From positions 1 to 64,000 of the forward strand of contig JAFTWZ010000001.1 of assembly GCA_017465055.1 (NCBI GenBank): a stretch of DNA of 64,000 nt, written 5' to 3'. Origin of the DNA: Alistipes sp. (GTDB lineage Bacteria; Bacteroidota; Bacteroidia; Bacteroidales; Rikenellaceae). The notes below the pieces were generated by a model. It was not told the DNA's origin. It did not search any database and was given only the letters and a program-made list of their open reading frames with translations. This document shows, piece after piece, positions 17,440 to 27,699 of the stretch. Each line of letters begins with the position of its first letter. Positions within the stretch are counted from its first letter, which is position 1. The position numbers and the translations under genes were made by a program.

Positions 17440-17590
17440 AATTACGGAAGATTAGAGACAACAGGGACGCAGAGACAACAACGAAGTTGGGTATCGATTT
17501 TCGCTTTCGTTCAGCGACAACACTTTAACACAGAAACCTACCTACTCACTGTTGTCTCTATCGTCTCTTCGTCTCTTCCGTCTCTAAAAA
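17440..17590. repeat. Imperfect inverted repeat behind uvrA
   Basis: GAAGATTAGAGACAACAG ... GCAGAGACAAC on the left is mirrored by GTTGTCTCTATCGTCTC ... TCTTCCGTCTCTAA on the right; the two arms could fold into a long imperfect hairpin. It lies between the DUF4251 gene and the convergent uvrA gene and may serve as terminator, but its size suggests an intergenic element. Confidence 0.5.
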
Positions 17591-17611
17591 AACACGCGCC
17601 AGCTACACCCT

Positions 17612-20425
17612 CTACAGCACCTCACGGAGATACTTTCCCGTATAGCTTGCCTCGACCTGTGCGATATCCTTAGGCGTGCCCTCGGCAACAACATAGCCGC
17701 CACCGCTGCCACCCTCGGGTCCCATATCGATAATCCAGTCGGCAACCTTGATGACATCTAAGTTATGCTCGATGACTATAGCCGTATTTCCGCAATCGAC
17801 AAGGCGATTAATGACATCGAGTAGCTGGCGTATATCCTCAAAATGGAGCCCCGTAGTCGGCTCATCGAGGATGTATAGCGTACGGCCCGTATCGCGTTTC
17901 GACAGCTCCGTAGCGAGCTTTATACGCTGCGACTCGCCACCCGAGAGAGTAGTGCAGGGCTGTCCTAAGGTCAAATATCCGAGGCCGACCTCCTGTATAG
18001 CACGTAGCTTCTGATATATGGCAGGGATGTGCTCGAAGAACTCTACGGCCATATTAATGGTCATATTAAGCACATCGTTGATACTCTTACCCTTATACTT
18101 CACCTCCAGCGTCTCGCGGTTATATCGGTTACCGCCACAGGCCTTGCAGCGCACATACACGTCGGGCAAAAAGTTCATCTCTATGGTCTGGTGTCCTGCG
18201 CCACGACACTCCTCACAACGACCACCCTTGACATTAAAAGAGAAGCGGCCAGCCTTATATCCACGTAGCTGGGCATCGGGTGTCTGCTCGAAGAGCTTAC
18301 GTATGTCGGCAAAGAGATTGGTATATGTGGCAGGGTTGCTCCTCGGCGTGCGTCCAATGGGCGACTGGTCGACGACGACGAGCTTATCAATATGCTCGAT
18401 ACCCTCGAGCGAGGCATACTTCAGTGGTTGATCATAGGAGCGATAGAGCTCGCGAGAGATGATCGGACGCAGCGTGCCATTGATAAGCGACGACTTGCCC
18501 GAGCCCGAAACTCCCGTGACGCATACAAACTTACCCAGAGGAATACTCACATCTACACCCTTGAGGTTATGACCCTCGGCACCGCGCAGCGTAAGATAGT
18601 CGCCACTACCGGTGCGGTAGCGCTCGGGGATAGCTATGCGCCTACGTCCCGTAAGGTAGTCGGCCGTGATGCTACTACTCTGGCATATCTCATCGAACGT
18701 GCCCGCGGCAACAATATTACCACCACGACGACCAGCCAAAGGGCCTACGTCGATGATATAATCTGCCGAGCGCATCATATCCTCGTCGTGCTCGACAACA
18801 ATAACCGAGTTACCAGCATCGCGCAGACGCTTGAGGCTATCGATAAGCCTGCGATTATCCCTTTGGTGCAGGCCTATGCTTGGCTCATCGAGGATATATA
18901 GCACATTGACAAGCTTCGAGCCTATCTGTGTAGCGAGGCGTATACGCTGGGCCTCGCCTCCTGAGATGGTGCGCGAAGCACGCGCTAAAGAGAGGTAGCC
19001 AAGACCTACATCTACCAAGAAGCCTGTACGCTCGCGTATCTCCTTGATGATATCGCGGGCTATGGTCTGCTCCTTCGATGTCATATACTGCTCAACACCA
19101 TCAATCCACTCCTTAAACTCCGTTATCGACATCTGCGACACGTCGGCAATGCTCTTATCGCCGATGCGGAACTGCAACGCTTCTGGCTTAAGGCGCGCAC
19201 CGTGACACTCGGGACAGCACTCCATAACCAAGAACTGCTCGCGCCACTTCTCGCCACGCTTCGAATCCTCGTCGATATTACGCGTAAGCCACTCGGCAAG
19301 GCCCATCCACTGGCACATCTCCGTACCTCCAGACGAAAACTCCGACATATTAACCGCCATAGGCTCGGCATCGCCATAGAGTATAGCACCCAACGCCTCC
19401 TGTGAGAGGCTATCGAGCGGGTCGTCTATAGTAAAGTCGTATCGTCGGCCCAATGTCTCCATCATAGCAAAGAGCATATTGTTGCGATACTTACCCAAAG
19501 GCTCTATGCCTCCGGCGCGTAGCGACATCGCGCCATCGGGGATAATCTTGCGTATGTCGAACACGGCACGCTCGCCAAGTCCATTGCAGGCAGGGCAGGC
19601 GCCCTTAGGCGAGTTGAACGAAAAGGTATGTGGTTGTGGCTCTTCGAAGGCTGTGCCCGTAGTGGGACACATAAGGTTGCGCGAATAGTAACGCACACCC
19701 TCGGTAGCGTAGTCGTAGAGCATCATAGTGCCCTTACCCTGGCGCATTGTCTCCGAGAGCGAGGTCATCATACGCTCGCGGTGCTGGTCTCCAACGACGA
19801 GGCGGTCGATAACCATATCAATGGTATGTATCTTGTATCTATCGAGCTTCATACCGGGCGATATCTCACATATCTGGCCATCGATACGAGCATAGATATA
19901 TCCCTTGCGCGACATAGTCTCGAAGAGCTCGCGGTAGTGACCCTTACGGCCCTTAACCACAGGCGCAAGAAAGGCGACACGACGGCCATCGAAGCCCTCA
20001 ATCATAAGGTTGCATATCTGCTCATCGCTATATCGCACCATAGCTTCGCCCGTATATGGCGAGTAGGCACGCGATGCACGTGCGTAGAGGAGTCTAAGGA
20101 AGTCGTTAATCTCGGTTACCGTACCCACCGTCGAGCGTGGATTCTTATTGGTCGTCTTCTGCTCGATGGCCACCACGGGGCTAAGGCCTGTGATATGGTC
20201 GACATCGGGGCGCTCCATTGTGCCGACAAACTGACGGGCATAGGCCGAGAGAGTCTCCATATATCGGCGCTGACCCTCGGCATAGATGGTATCGAAAGCC
20301 AACGACGACTTACCCGAACCAGAGAGTCCAGTGATAACGACAAGCGAGTCGCGCGGAATGGCGACATCTACATTTTTAAGGTTGTGCACTCTGGCACCCG
20401 TAACCTCTATAAATCTCTTTGACAT
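17612..20425 (-). CDS. uvrA: Excinuclease ABC subunit A
   Basis: A 937-residue UvrA, the damage-recognition ATPase of nucleotide excision repair. The first Walker A is GLSGSGKSS (residues 33-41), the second [10 protein letters not shown]; both [18 protein letters not shown] signatures and Walker B ([20 protein letters not shown]) are present. The C-terminal zinc module is intact (RCEECRGAG ... [11 protein letters not shown]). In the first zinc module the CxxC is CPTT, so one Cys is replaced by Thr, as I recall for other Bacteroidetes UvrA proteins. It ends a five-gene operon, 16 bases after the TSUP gene. Confidence 0.97.
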   Translation of the reverse strand: MSKRFIEVTGARVHNLKNVDVAIPRDSLVVITGLSGSGKSSLAFDTIYAEGQRRYMETLSAYARQFVGTMERPDVDHITGLSPVVAIEQKTTNKNPRSTVGTVTEINDFLRLLYARASRAYSPYTGEAMVRYSDEQICNLMIEGFDGRRVAFLAPVVKGRKGHYRELFETMSRKGYIYARIDGQICEISPGMKLDRYKIHTIDMVIDRLVVGDQHRERMMTSLSETMRQGKGTMMLYDYATEGVRYYSRNLMCPTTGTAFEEPQPHTFSFNSPKGACPACNGLGERAVFDIRKIIPDGAMSLRAGGIEPLGKYRNNMLFAMMETLGRRYDFTIDDPLDSLSQEALGAILYGDAEPMAVNMSEFSSGGTEMCQWMGLAEWLTRNIDEDSKRGEKWREQFLVMECCPECHGARLKPEALQFRIGDKSIADVSQMSITEFKEWIDGVEQYMTSKEQTIARDIIKEIRERTGFLVDVGLGYLSLARASRTISGGEAQRIRLATQIGSKLVNVLYILDEPSIGLHQRDNRRLIDSLKRLRDAGNSVIVVEHDEDMMRSADYIIDVGPLAGRRGGNIVAAGTFDEICQSSSITADYLTGRRRIAIPERYRTGSGDYLTLRGAEGHNLKGVDVSIPLGKFVCVTGVSGSGKSSLINGTLRPIISRELYRSYDQPLKYASLEGIEHIDKLVVVDQSPIGRTPRSNPATYTNLFADIRKLFEQTPDAQLRGYKAGRFSFNVKGGRCEECRGAGHQTIEMNFLPDVYVRCKACGGNRYNRETLEVKYKGKSINDVLNMTINMAVEFFEHIPAIYQKLRAIQEVGLGYLTLGQPCTTLSGGESQRIKLATELSKRDTGRTLYILDEPTTGLHFEDIRQLLDVINRLVDCGNTAIVIEHNLDVIKVADWIIDMGPEGGSGGGYVVAEGTPKDIAQVEASYTGKYLREVL

Positions 20426-20440
20426 AGCCTACGATAACCG

Positions 20441-21217
20441 TTAGAGCATATGCGACAGCAGGGTCTGGAGCGATATCCACCCCATAAGGTCGATAAAGAA
20501 TACCACGATGATAAATAGCGTAAACCAACGCACGAACTTAACACCCCAGCTCATAGCCCAGTGTGACGCCATAACTGCGCCGAGGATGTTTCCCACACCG
20601 TGCAACAAGCCTGCCATCCACTCCACCTGACCGTTGTAGATAAAGACTGCAAGGGCAAAGGGCGTAGATAGGAAGATGACAAAGCCCTTGATGACGTTGG
20701 CCGTGATGATATCGAGGTTCATAGTCCAAATGGTTATGGCCAAGATAAGGAATCCGAGACCTATGTATATATAGCCGCCGTAGAAACCTATGATGAAGAA
20801 CCATATGTAGTGCCACCAGCGTATGCTGAGGCCGTGACCACCTGTTACGGTCTGCTTATCCTTGCCAAGAAGTAGATAGACAAGGATAATGGCCAGCACC
20901 ACGCTAAGACATATCTTAAATATCGACTCACTCACCTCGGTGGCCACCATAGCGCCAAAGATATTACCCACGATGGCTGGTATGGAGAGTAGAAGTCCGC
21001 TCTTAACGTGAAGCATACCCTTGCGCAGGAACGACACCGTAGCCGAGAGGTTCTGCAGTAGCACAGCGATGCGGTTTGTACCATTGGCAATGCCGATAGG
21101 CATACCCATAGCCATAAACAGCGACATAGTAATCACCGAGCCTCCGCCACCAAGCGTGTTGATGATGCCAACAATGACGCCCGACACCAGTAACAATACA
21201 ATCTCATTTACACTCAT
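20441..21217 (-). CDS. TSUP family (TauE/SafE) membrane permease
   Basis: A 258-residue protein with seven or eight hydrophobic segments and the TSUP signatures GGGGSVI (residues 23-29) and [13 protein letters not shown] (about 148-160), one in each half. TSUP carriers export or import small sulfur or organic anions such as sulfite or sulfonates; the substrate is not deducible. It is flanked by uvrA (16 bases) and the nitrilase gene (11 bases) in the same operon; no functional link to either is obvious. Confidence 0.88.
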   Translation of the reverse strand: MSVNEIVLLLVSGVIVGIINTLGGGGSVITMSLFMAMGMPIGIANGTNRIAVLLQNLSATVSFLRKGMLHVKSGLLLSIPAIVGNIFGAMVATEVSESIFKICLSVVLAIILVYLLLGKDKQTVTGGHGLSIRWWHYIWFFIIGFYGGYIYIGLGFLILAITIWTMNLDIITANVIKGFVIFLSTPFALAVFIYNGQVEWMAGLLHGVGNILGAVMASHWAMSWGVKFVRWFTLFIIVVFFIDLMGWISLQTLLSHML

Positions 21218-21228
21218 ATCCGCTCAAA

Positions 21229-21993
21229 TTATTTCTTCAATACAAAATCATCGGCATCCACTCCCACGTTGAAGCGCTTACGAAACATATTCAATGCCTC
21301 GATATCTATCTCTACAACCTCGGTCCCCTCGGCCGAGGCCATATCTACCATCGCTACGCCTCGAGCATCGATTATAGCCGAGTCGCCCACATACTCCAAT
21401 CCCGACGGCTCAGCGCCTATGCGGTTTACGCCCACAACATATGCCTGATTCTCGATAGCTCGCGCCCTGAGTAACGTGCGCCACACCTCTCTGCGAGGCT
21501 TGGGCCACAGGGCAGAATAAATCGCCACGTCGTAGTCGCCACGCTGACGACTCCACACCGGAAAGCGAAGGTCGTAGCACACCTCGAGGAGGTATCTCAC
21601 ACCACGCCAGCAGACCACCTTACGCTCTGTGCCAGCCGTATAGTTCTCTGCCTCGCCACCTACCGAGAATAGGTGTCTCTTGTCGTAGTACTCCACCCTA
21701 CCATCAGGCATCACGAAGTACATACGGTTGCGATACGTGCCATCGATACTTACTGCCACAGAGCCGATAACGGCTGCACTCTTACGACGCGATAGCTGTA
21801 GCATCCACTCGAGCGTCTCGCCACTATCGGCCACAGTCTCGGGACGAACAACAAAGCCCGTCTGGAACATCTCCGCCAACACCACAACGTCGGCATCAAT
21901 ATCCTCGAGCATAGCCTCTATAGCCTGGCAGTTGGCCTTAGCATCGCACCAGGCGATATCGCGCTGAACTATGGCAATACGCTGTCTCATCAC
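21229..21993 (-). CDS. Nitrilase-superfamily amidohydrolase (omega-amidase-like)
   Basis: A 254-residue carbon-nitrogen hydrolase with the catalytic triad E41 (VLAEMFQTGF), K105 (YYDKRHLFS) and C139 (EVCYDLRFP). The DKRHLFS and CYDLRFP contexts match the YafV/Nit2 branch, which deamidates alpha-keto amides such as 2-oxosuccinamate (metabolite repair). The start overlaps the end of the methyltransferase gene by four bases, so the pair is translationally coupled. Confidence 0.9.
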   Translation of the reverse strand: MMRQRIAIVQRDIAWCDAKANCQAIEAMLEDIDADVVVLAEMFQTGFVVRPETVADSGETLEWMLQLSRRKSAAVIGSVAVSIDGTYRNRMYFVMPDGRVEYYDKRHLFSVGGEAENYTAGTERKVVCWRGVRYLLEVCYDLRFPVWSRQRGDYDVAIYSALWPKPRREVWRTLLRARAIENQAYVVGVNRIGAEPSGLEYVGDSAIIDARGVAMVDMASAEGTEVVEIDIEALNMFRKRFNVGVDADDFVLKK

Positions 21994-22748
21994 TTCGTAG
22001 CTATGTAAAACAGGTCAAAACACTCCTCCGAGACCTCGGCTATGGCATAGTCCTCCATAGCTATACCCTCGGTAAGTTCTCTATTTGCACTATGCAGGCG
22101 GCGGCGGTTTATACGGTTCATAATGTCGTAGGGTATCTGTAGTAGCCAGCGCGGCAGCCACCACTGCATACGCAGCACATCGAAGCGCATAATGCGCCTC
22201 ACCGACTCACGATTCTTCTCATAGTAACGCCACACACGCTCGTTGCCCACTACGCCACGAGGCTCGACAGCACTAAAGTCGCCGAGCAGACTCTTTAGCT
22301 CCTCGGGGCGATACTCCCTGACGTGCCAGGGGTTACGCGTAAGCGACATAGGGCGATTAGGCGTGGTAACGATAAACCGACCGCCCCGCTTAAGCACTCG
22401 CCTCACCTCCTCGACAAACTCTCTATCGCGCTTAATGTGCTCTATAACTTGGAACGATACCACGTAGTCGAACGTCTCGTCAGCAAAAGGCAATGGCGGC
22501 ACGGTAGCCTCACGAAACTCTACACCCTCAGGTAGAGTCTCGGGGTTAATCGCGCAATACTTATCCAACGTCACAAAGCGAGTGGCCCGAGGGGCTATGA
22601 TGTCGATACCGTAGCCTGTGCCCGTACCAATCTCGAGCACCGCGCCCGAAACGAGCTTTGCGGCCTCGACATAGGCTAAACGCGAGCGCTGAAAGACGAA
22701 GTTATCACTTGCCTCGCGCGACACTCTCTCTGCTGTGTTTATCGACAT
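21990..22748 (-). CDS. Class I SAM-dependent methyltransferase
   Basis: A 252-residue protein with the SAM-binding motif LEIGTGTGYG (about residues 38-47), motif II acidic residue in VTLDKYC, and FDYVVSFQVIEHI (motif IV/V of Methyltransf_11 type). The C-terminal third is basic with Trp/Arg-rich stretches (WWLPRWLLQIPYD), which could contact a membrane or nucleic acid. The methyl acceptor is unknown. Located between cvfB (23 bases) and the nitrilase gene (4-base overlap). Confidence 0.87.
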   Translation of the reverse strand: MSINTAERVSREASDNFVFQRSRLAYVEAAKLVSGAVLEIGTGTGYGIDIIAPRATRFVTLDKYCAINPETLPEGVEFREATVPPLPFADETFDYVVSFQVIEHIKRDREFVEEVRRVLKRGGRFIVTTPNRPMSLTRNPWHVREYRPEELKSLLGDFSAVEPRGVVGNERVWRYYEKNRESVRRIMRFDVLRMQWWLPRWLLQIPYDIMNRINRRRLHSANRELTEGIAMEDYAIAEVSEECFDLFYIATK

Positions 22749-22771
22749 ATATCGCTATGTACTAAATCGTT

Positions 22772-23611
22772 TTACTTACCTATTATCTCTATACCTATCT
22801 CGGTCTGGCGCACCTTACCCTGCTTAAGAAGCATACCGAGTGCGCGCTTAAAGACCTTCTTGCTCATACCCGTCAGGCGTGCCACATCCTTCGGGTCGCT
22901 CTTATCGTTTAGGCCGAGCCTACCGCCACCCTTAGCGAGCATCTCCTCGAGTTTTACAACCGATGTCTCCACCTCGGCAAGGCCCTGCTGCTGGAGACTC
23001 ACATCGATACGCATATCCTCGGTAATCTTTCGCACCCAGCCACGACAGCGCTCGCCTATATGTATTGGCCTAAATAGCTGATTCTTGTATATCATCGCCC
23101 AGTGGCGGTTATTAATCACCACGCGGTAACCTATGGGCGTCTCGAAGGCCACGAGCACATCCACCTCGTCGCCATACTTTACCGTAAGGGGGTCGTCGTT
23201 GTAGATAAACGGCTTAATCTTGTTTGTCGCCACGCAGCGTCCCGTACGCTCATCGATATACATATATACTACGGTAAGCTGGCCAGCGATAACGCCACCC
23301 TGCTGGTTGCGGTTGGGCAGAAATAGGTGCTTGCCCGAGAGTCCCCAGTCGAGGAACGCGCCGTGGATGCTCTTATCGACAACCTTGAGCGCTGCCACCT
23401 CGCCAGCCTTAATCAATGGTCGCTCGGTAGATGCTACAAGGCGATCCTCCGAATCGTGGTAAACGAATACCTCGACCGAGTCGCCCTCCTTCATATCGAG
23501 ACGTGTGAAGCGGTTAGGAAGCAACACCTCAGCACCCTCTTCGTCAACAAGGTATAGGCCGAAATCGGATATACGACCCACCTTGAGTATCTGCATTTCG
23601 CCTGTTCTCAT
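22772..23611 (-). CDS. cvfB: S1-domain RNA-binding protein CvfB
   Basis: A 279-residue CvfB/YitL-type protein with three S1-like OB folds (about residues 5-65, 70-130 and 145-205) and a C-terminal winged helix (LTGMSKKVFKRALGMLLKQG). Firmicute homologues bind RNA and affect virulence genes; the role in Bacteroidetes is less known. The frame runs 15 codons further upstream, but MRTGEMQILKVG at 23611 is the natural beginning of the first S1 domain and lies downstream of the promoter at 23668-23698. It is the first gene of the operon to uvrA. Confidence 0.9.
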   Translation of the reverse strand: MRTGEMQILKVGRISDFGLYLVDEEGAEVLLPNRFTRLDMKEGDSVEVFVYHDSEDRLVASTERPLIKAGEVAALKVVDKSIHGAFLDWGLSGKHLFLPNRNQQGGVIAGQLTVVYMYIDERTGRCVATNKIKPFIYNDDPLTVKYGDEVDVLVAFETPIGYRVVINNRHWAMIYKNQLFRPIHIGERCRGWVRKITEDMRIDVSLQQQGLAEVETSVVKLEEMLAKGGGRLGLNDKSDPKDVARLTGMSKKVFKRALGMLLKQGKVRQTEIGIEIIGK

Positions 23612-23667
23612 ATCGTAAATTGTTTCTATGCTCGCGTGTAAAAAACACTGAGCCATATATAATCGTG

Positions 23668-23698
23668 TAAAGATATGAATTTTTTACGATTTTTCAAA
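23668..23698 (-). promoter_or_regulatory. Promoter of the cvfB-uvrA operon
   Basis: On the minus strand TTTG (23695-23698), 19 bases, TATCTTTA (23668-23675). Good consensus match, 57 bases ahead of the chosen start codon. Confidence 0.7.
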
Positions 23699-24222
23699 GC
23701 GTAGCGACGATTTTTGACAAAAGAGAGGCAGTAATGGTGAAAATACACAAAGATGAAGAGAGACGCAGAAGATAGCCTACCAGCGATGGTGTGAGTCATA
23801 ACTAAGCGAGATTGGTATGATGGATCAGGCGATAATTCTGGTGGAGTAATAAATGATATCAATACGTCATCGCGAAGAATTGCATCTACGAGCGATAGTG
23901 ATACCCACTTGGGTCTATGCAATTCTGTGGCGATCTTCCTTTGTTTATACTTCCGCACTGATACGCACAACTATCAATCACACTCCGCGCGGCCCTATAA
24001 ACAGCGGAAGACCCCCACGTCGGAGCATAGTGGCGTTATCTCACTCCGCACACTCATACTTGCTCCTCCTCGGGGTGACGATATTTATATTCCGTTTAGC
24101 TACTATTTTTGCATGATTTTTTTCGTTCCCCACCGGAATTTACGACTGAGCCGGTATGATTGCTTGGATATCGGCCCACCCGAGTGATTTATGCTGCAGT
24201 CGGAGCACACCAACCACACGAC

Positions 24223-24270
24223 AAAAAATCCCCAGTGCCCCGACCGATAACGGTCAGCAAACACCAGGGA
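24223..24270 (-). terminator. Terminator of the histone-H1-like gene
   Basis: On the minus strand CCCTGGTG and CACTGGGG form an outer stem and GACCG/CGGTC an inner stem, followed by ATTTTTTG. A strong intrinsic terminator 41 bases after the coding sequence. Confidence 0.8.
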
Positions 24271-24311
24271 ATATGATAACGATAGTCGAGACTATCTTAC
24301 AGAAGCGTGGA

Positions 24312-24488
24312 TTACTTCTTAGACTCAGCTACAGATACCTGACGGAACTCCTTCAAAAGCTTAGAGAGCTCCAATGCAGCCTTACGTGCGCGTGTACCTG
24401 CTGCCTTATTATTCTTCTCTACCTGCAATGCTGCATCCTTTGCAAACGCCTCGTACTGTGCTGCGATGTTTTCTACTAATGTCTTCAT
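24312..24488 (-). CDS. Histone H1-like protein (Hc1 family)
   Basis: A 58-residue Lys/Ala-rich helical protein (KNNKAAGTRARKAALELSKLLKEFRQ) of the bacterial histone H1-like Hc1 type common in Bacteroidetes. It probably binds DNA as a nucleoid protein. The longer frame to 24572 crosses the promoter (TAACTTTG at 24521-24528), so the ATG at 24488 was chosen. It has its own strong promoter and terminator, the sign of an abundant monocistronic mRNA. Confidence 0.88.
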   Translation of the reverse strand: MKTLVENIAAQYEAFAKDAALQVEKNNKAAGTRARKAALELSKLLKEFRQVSVAESKK

Positions 24489-24520
24489 ATCAATAAATGT
24501 ATTAAAGGTTTTTAGTTCTG

Positions 24521-24549
24521 CAAAGTTATAAAATATTTTTGTTTTGCAA
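24521..24549 (-). promoter_or_regulatory. Promoter of the histone-H1-like gene
   Basis: On the minus strand TTG (24547-24549), 18 bases, TAACTTTG (24521-24528), 32 bases before the ATG. Confidence 0.72.
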
Positions 24550-24667
24550 CATTTTTCAAACTTTTTTTGCACATAATGTAGTGATTTTCGGACAAATCGG
24601 ACTTATGGCCACAACGTAGCACACTCGAACTTAATCGATATAATAGCGAAATCCCTAAATGTGGGTA

Positions 24668-24698
24668 TTGCGACTATATTATATAATGTGTACCTTTG
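24668..24698 (+). promoter_or_regulatory. Promoter of feoAB
   Basis: TTG (24668-24670), 20 bases, TACCTTTG (24691-24698). It decides the feoAB start, since an in-frame start at 24696 would lie inside the box. No Fur site was recognised with confidence. Confidence 0.72.
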
Positions 24699-24728
24699 CC
24701 GAATAAAAACTATAAACCATACAGCACA

Positions 24729-27095
24729 ATGCGTCTAAGTGAACTAAAGACTGGAGAGAGCGCCACCGTAGTCAAGGTATTAGGTTATGGAGGTTTTCGC
24801 CGCCGTATTATGGAGATGGGCTTTGTGCGTGGTCAGGAGGTAACCGTGCTACTCGACGCCCCACTGAAAGACCCTATTGAGTATCATATTATGGGCTACG
24901 ACATCTCGTTGCGACGCAAGGAGGCCGAGATGATTGTGGTGATGACGCGCGAGGAGGCAGCAAAGATATCCGAGACAGAGGCCTCGACACTTATCGATGG
25001 CGAAGATATTATGGTCGAGGCGCTTCGCAGTAGCCACAACCACATAACCGTAGGCCTTGTCGGCAACCCCAACGCAGGTAAGACTTCGCTGTTCAACACC
25101 CTTTGCGGTCGTAGTGAGCACGTGGGCAACTACAGCGGCGTCACCGTAGACGCCAAGCGCGGAGAGTTGCGATACAAGGGCTACACGATAGAGATTACCG
25201 ACCTACCAGGCACCTACGCGCTATCGGCATACTCACCCGAGGAGGTATACGTCCGCAGGCATATAATTGACCACACGCCCGATATCATAGTCAACACCGT
25301 GGTGGCCTCGAACCTCGAGCGCAACCTATACCTGACCACCGAGCTTATCGACATAAGTCCCAAGATGGTCATAGCACTCAATATGTACGACGAGCTGGAG
25401 CGTAGCGGCGCTAAGTTCGACCACGAGGCCTTAGGTAGGATGATTGGTGTGCCCATAGTCCCCGTTGTAGCGACCTCGGGACGAGGCATCGAAGAGCTAT
25501 TAGATAGGCTTATCGCCGTATACGAAAACCGCGAGCAGAGCGTGCGACACATCCACATAGGCTATGGCTCGATTATCGAGGAGCAGCTCAAGGATCTTAA
25601 CAACGATATGCGCCAGCACCGCAACGAGCTCACGGCACACTTCCCACCACGATACTTCGCACTGAAGCTCATCGAGCGCGACAAGGAGATAATCTCGCTA
25701 CTAAGCTCGGCACCCCACTTCGAGCGGTGGAGCGCAATGGCCGAGCGTGCACGCACGCAGATAGAGCAGGCCTTAGGCGAGGATATTGAAACGGCACTTG
25801 CTGGCCAGAAGTATGGCTTTATCTCGGGAGCATTGAAGGAGACGTACGTAGCGGCAGAATACAAGCGCAACACGTTTAGCGATAAGCTCGACGCCATAGT
25901 CACACACCGCATCTGGGGCTTCCCGATATTCTTTGCCCTTATGTGGTTTATGTTCTACTGCACCTTTACCCTCGGCGCATATCCCCAGGAGTGGATAGAT
26001 ATGGGCATAGGTTGGCTCTACGACCTTGTACAGGGAGGTATGAGCCCAGGGCCGCTGCGCGATATGCTCACCGATGGCGTCATCAGTGGCGTAGGTAGCG
26101 TACTGGTATTCCTGCCCAATATTATGATTCTGTATCTCTTCATCTCGCTACTCGAGGACTCGGGATACTTGGCCCGCGCAGCATTTATAATGGATAAGGT
26201 GATGCACCATATGGGTGTTCACGGCAAGTCGTTCATACCGATGATTATGGGTTTCGGCTGCAACGTACCTGCGGTAATGGCCTGCCGCACCATAGAGTGC
26301 ACTACGTCGAGGATTATAACCATTATGGTAGTGCCCTTTATGTCGTGTAGCGCGCGACTACCTATATATATGATGATCGTGGGCACCTTCTTTAAGGACT
26401 ATGCTGGCACGGCACTCTTCCTACTCTACCTCTTCGGTATGCTTATGGCGGTAGTCTCGGCACGTCTTATGCGCCGCTTTATGTTCCGCGAGCAGGAGGC
26501 CCCCTTTGTTATGGAGCTATCGCCCTACCGCGTACCTACGGCAAAGGCTACGCTACGACATATGTGGACCAAGTGTGCGCAGTATGTCAAGAAGATGGGT
26601 GGACTGATACTCATAGCCTCGATAATAATCTGGTTGCTGAGCTACTACCCTCGTCCCAAGTATGACAACGATATGGCCGAAGCTCCGAACTACGAGCTAT
26701 CGTATATGGGGCAGATAGGCCAGGTGTGCGAGCCAATATTTGCACCGATGGATATGGAGTGGCAGGCTACCGTAGCCCTTATCTCGGGCATACCAGCAAA
26801 GGAGATTGTTGTGAGCACGATGAATGTGCTCTATGCTCAGCCTGGCGACCAGGCCCCTGAGAGTGACGACGAGCTATCGCCGAGCGCGAGCGAGCGTATA
26901 GCGAACAGTATGTCGATACCCACGGCCGTGGCATTCCTCATCTTCTCGCTACTATACCTCCCCTGCATAGCCACCATCATAAGCATCGGCTCGGAGCTAA
27001 ACTGGCGCTGGGCTGTGGGCTCGGCACTATATAATACGGCTTTAGCGTGGATAGTAGCCTGGATAGGCTTCCACCTTACGCAACTAATCCTTTAG
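24729..27095 (+). CDS. feoB: FeoA-FeoB fusion ferrous iron transporter
   Basis: A 788-residue fusion. Residues 1-75 are a FeoA SH3-like domain (MRLSELKTGE start, FRRRIMEMGFVRG). A G domain follows with GNPNAGKTS (112-120) and TDLPGTYALS, then the NFeoB helical part, then the membrane region with two Gate domains (for example IPMIMGFGCNVPAVMACR and the second-gate IPAKEIVVSTM). It imports Fe2+ across the inner membrane. FeoA and FeoB are separate in enterobacteria but fused in many Bacteroidales. The small gene downstream belongs to the same system. Confidence 0.96.
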   Translation: MRLSELKTGESATVVKVLGYGGFRRRIMEMGFVRGQEVTVLLDAPLKDPIEYHIMGYDISLRRKEAEMIVVMTREEAAKISETEASTLIDGEDIMVEALRSSHNHITVGLVGNPNAGKTSLFNTLCGRSEHVGNYSGVTVDAKRGELRYKGYTIEITDLPGTYALSAYSPEEVYVRRHIIDHTPDIIVNTVVASNLERNLYLTTELIDISPKMVIALNMYDELERSGAKFDHEALGRMIGVPIVPVVATSGRGIEELLDRLIAVYENREQSVRHIHIGYGSIIEEQLKDLNNDMRQHRNELTAHFPPRYFALKLIERDKEIISLLSSAPHFERWSAMAERARTQIEQALGEDIETALAGQKYGFISGALKETYVAAEYKRNTFSDKLDAIVTHRIWGFPIFFALMWFMFYCTFTLGAYPQEWIDMGIGWLYDLVQGGMSPGPLRDMLTDGVISGVGSVLVFLPNIMILYLFISLLEDSGYLARAAFIMDKVMHHMGVHGKSFIPMIMGFGCNVPAVMACRTIECTTSRIITIMVVPFMSCSARLPIYMMIVGTFFKDYAGTALFLLYLFGMLMAVVSARLMRRFMFREQEAPFVMELSPYRVPTAKATLRHMWTKCAQYVKKMGGLILIASIIIWLLSYYPRPKYDNDMAEAPNYELSYMGQIGQVCEPIFAPMDMEWQATVALISGIPAKEIVVSTMNVLYAQPGDQAPESDDELSPSASERIANSMSIPTAVAFLIFSLLYLPCIATIISIGSELNWRWAVGSALYNTALAWIVAWIGFHLTQLIL

Positions 27096-27098
27096 GTT

Positions 27099-27242
27099 AT
27101 GAATTGGCAAGAGATAGCTGTATATATCATCGGGGCGTTGGCCGTTGTAGCCGTTGTGCGTAAGCTCTGGCGACTCTTCGTCTGCCGCGATAGCTCGGCC
27201 TGCTCCGACTGCTCGAAGGAGTGTCCTCACCGTAAGTCGTAA
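27099..27242 (+). CDS. FeoB-associated Cys-rich membrane protein
   Basis: A 47-codon gene starting three bases after the feoAB stop. The product begins with a tryptophan-containing membrane helix (MNWQEIAVYIIGALAVVAVV), then RKLWRLFVCR and a Cys-rich tail CSDCSKECPHRKS. This is the pattern of the FeoB-associated Cys-rich proteins (PF12669 type), thought to assist Fe2+ handling next to FeoB. Four cysteines at residues 29, 35, 38 and 42 could bind a metal. Confidence 0.82.
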   Translation: MNWQEIAVYIIGALAVVAVVRKLWRLFVCRDSSACSDCSKECPHRKS

Positions 27243-27266
27243 GTAGTGGCTTGCGCGTGGAGGTTT

Positions 27267-27630
27267 AAGGGTAGCTCGCGCCTACGGCGCTAAAGAGTAG
27301 AAGAAAGAGTAGTGCGCTCGCTAAAGCGAGCTAAAGGGTAGTGAAGGGAACAGGAAGGTTAGAGCGTTGTTACTAAACGTAATATTGTCATTCTAAACGA
27401 AGTGAGCATTGCGATTAAGGCGAGAGCAGAGGCTACCTGCAGACTATGCCGAGCCGTAGCAACGAAGAGAAACTCAAGAATCTTGGGGGTAGCAGGACTT
27501 TGCAATCTCTATTTAGAACTTGCGATTCTTCGTTTCACTCAATATGAACAAACTACAAGGTTTATGCGAGTATAGCGTTGTAGCATGGCTATTTAAACTC
27601 CCTTTAGCGCCATAGGCGCGAGCTACCCTT
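27267..27630. repeat. Composite element bounded by a 29-base inverted repeat
   Basis: AAGGGTAGCTCGCGCCTACG...CTAAAG at 27267-27295 is matched in inverse orientation at 27602-27630 with a single mismatch. The 306 bases inside contain small palindromes (GCTCGCTAAAGCGAGC) and a part (GAGAGCAGAGGCT..CTGC) that resembles the long-form E1 interior. No gene is inside. Downstream (27643-27690) two further GCAGGC/GCCTGC hairpins occur before cdaA ends. Confidence 0.8.
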
Positions 27631-27699
27631 TCTACTACTCTTTAGCAGGCTTTGCCTGCGAACTACCATTTAGCAGTCTCGGCCTGCTAACAATACTCT

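Larger units (their letters stand above)
23612..24311. other. Long gap with promoter and terminator only
   Basis: About 700 bases between cvfB and the histone-like gene. It holds the cvfB promoter on one side and the terminator of the histone-like gene on the other. The short open frames between have no recognisable features and no family resemblance, so I see no gene. Confidence 0.55.

Noticed and set aside
19628..20422. 264-codon plus-strand frame opposite uvrA
   Set aside because: Antisense to an intact UvrA with complete motifs; no promoter or start context.
23657..24311. Small plus-strand frames in the cvfB-histone gap
   Set aside because: No family resemblance, no promoter in the right orientation, and overlap with the terminator of the histone-like gene.
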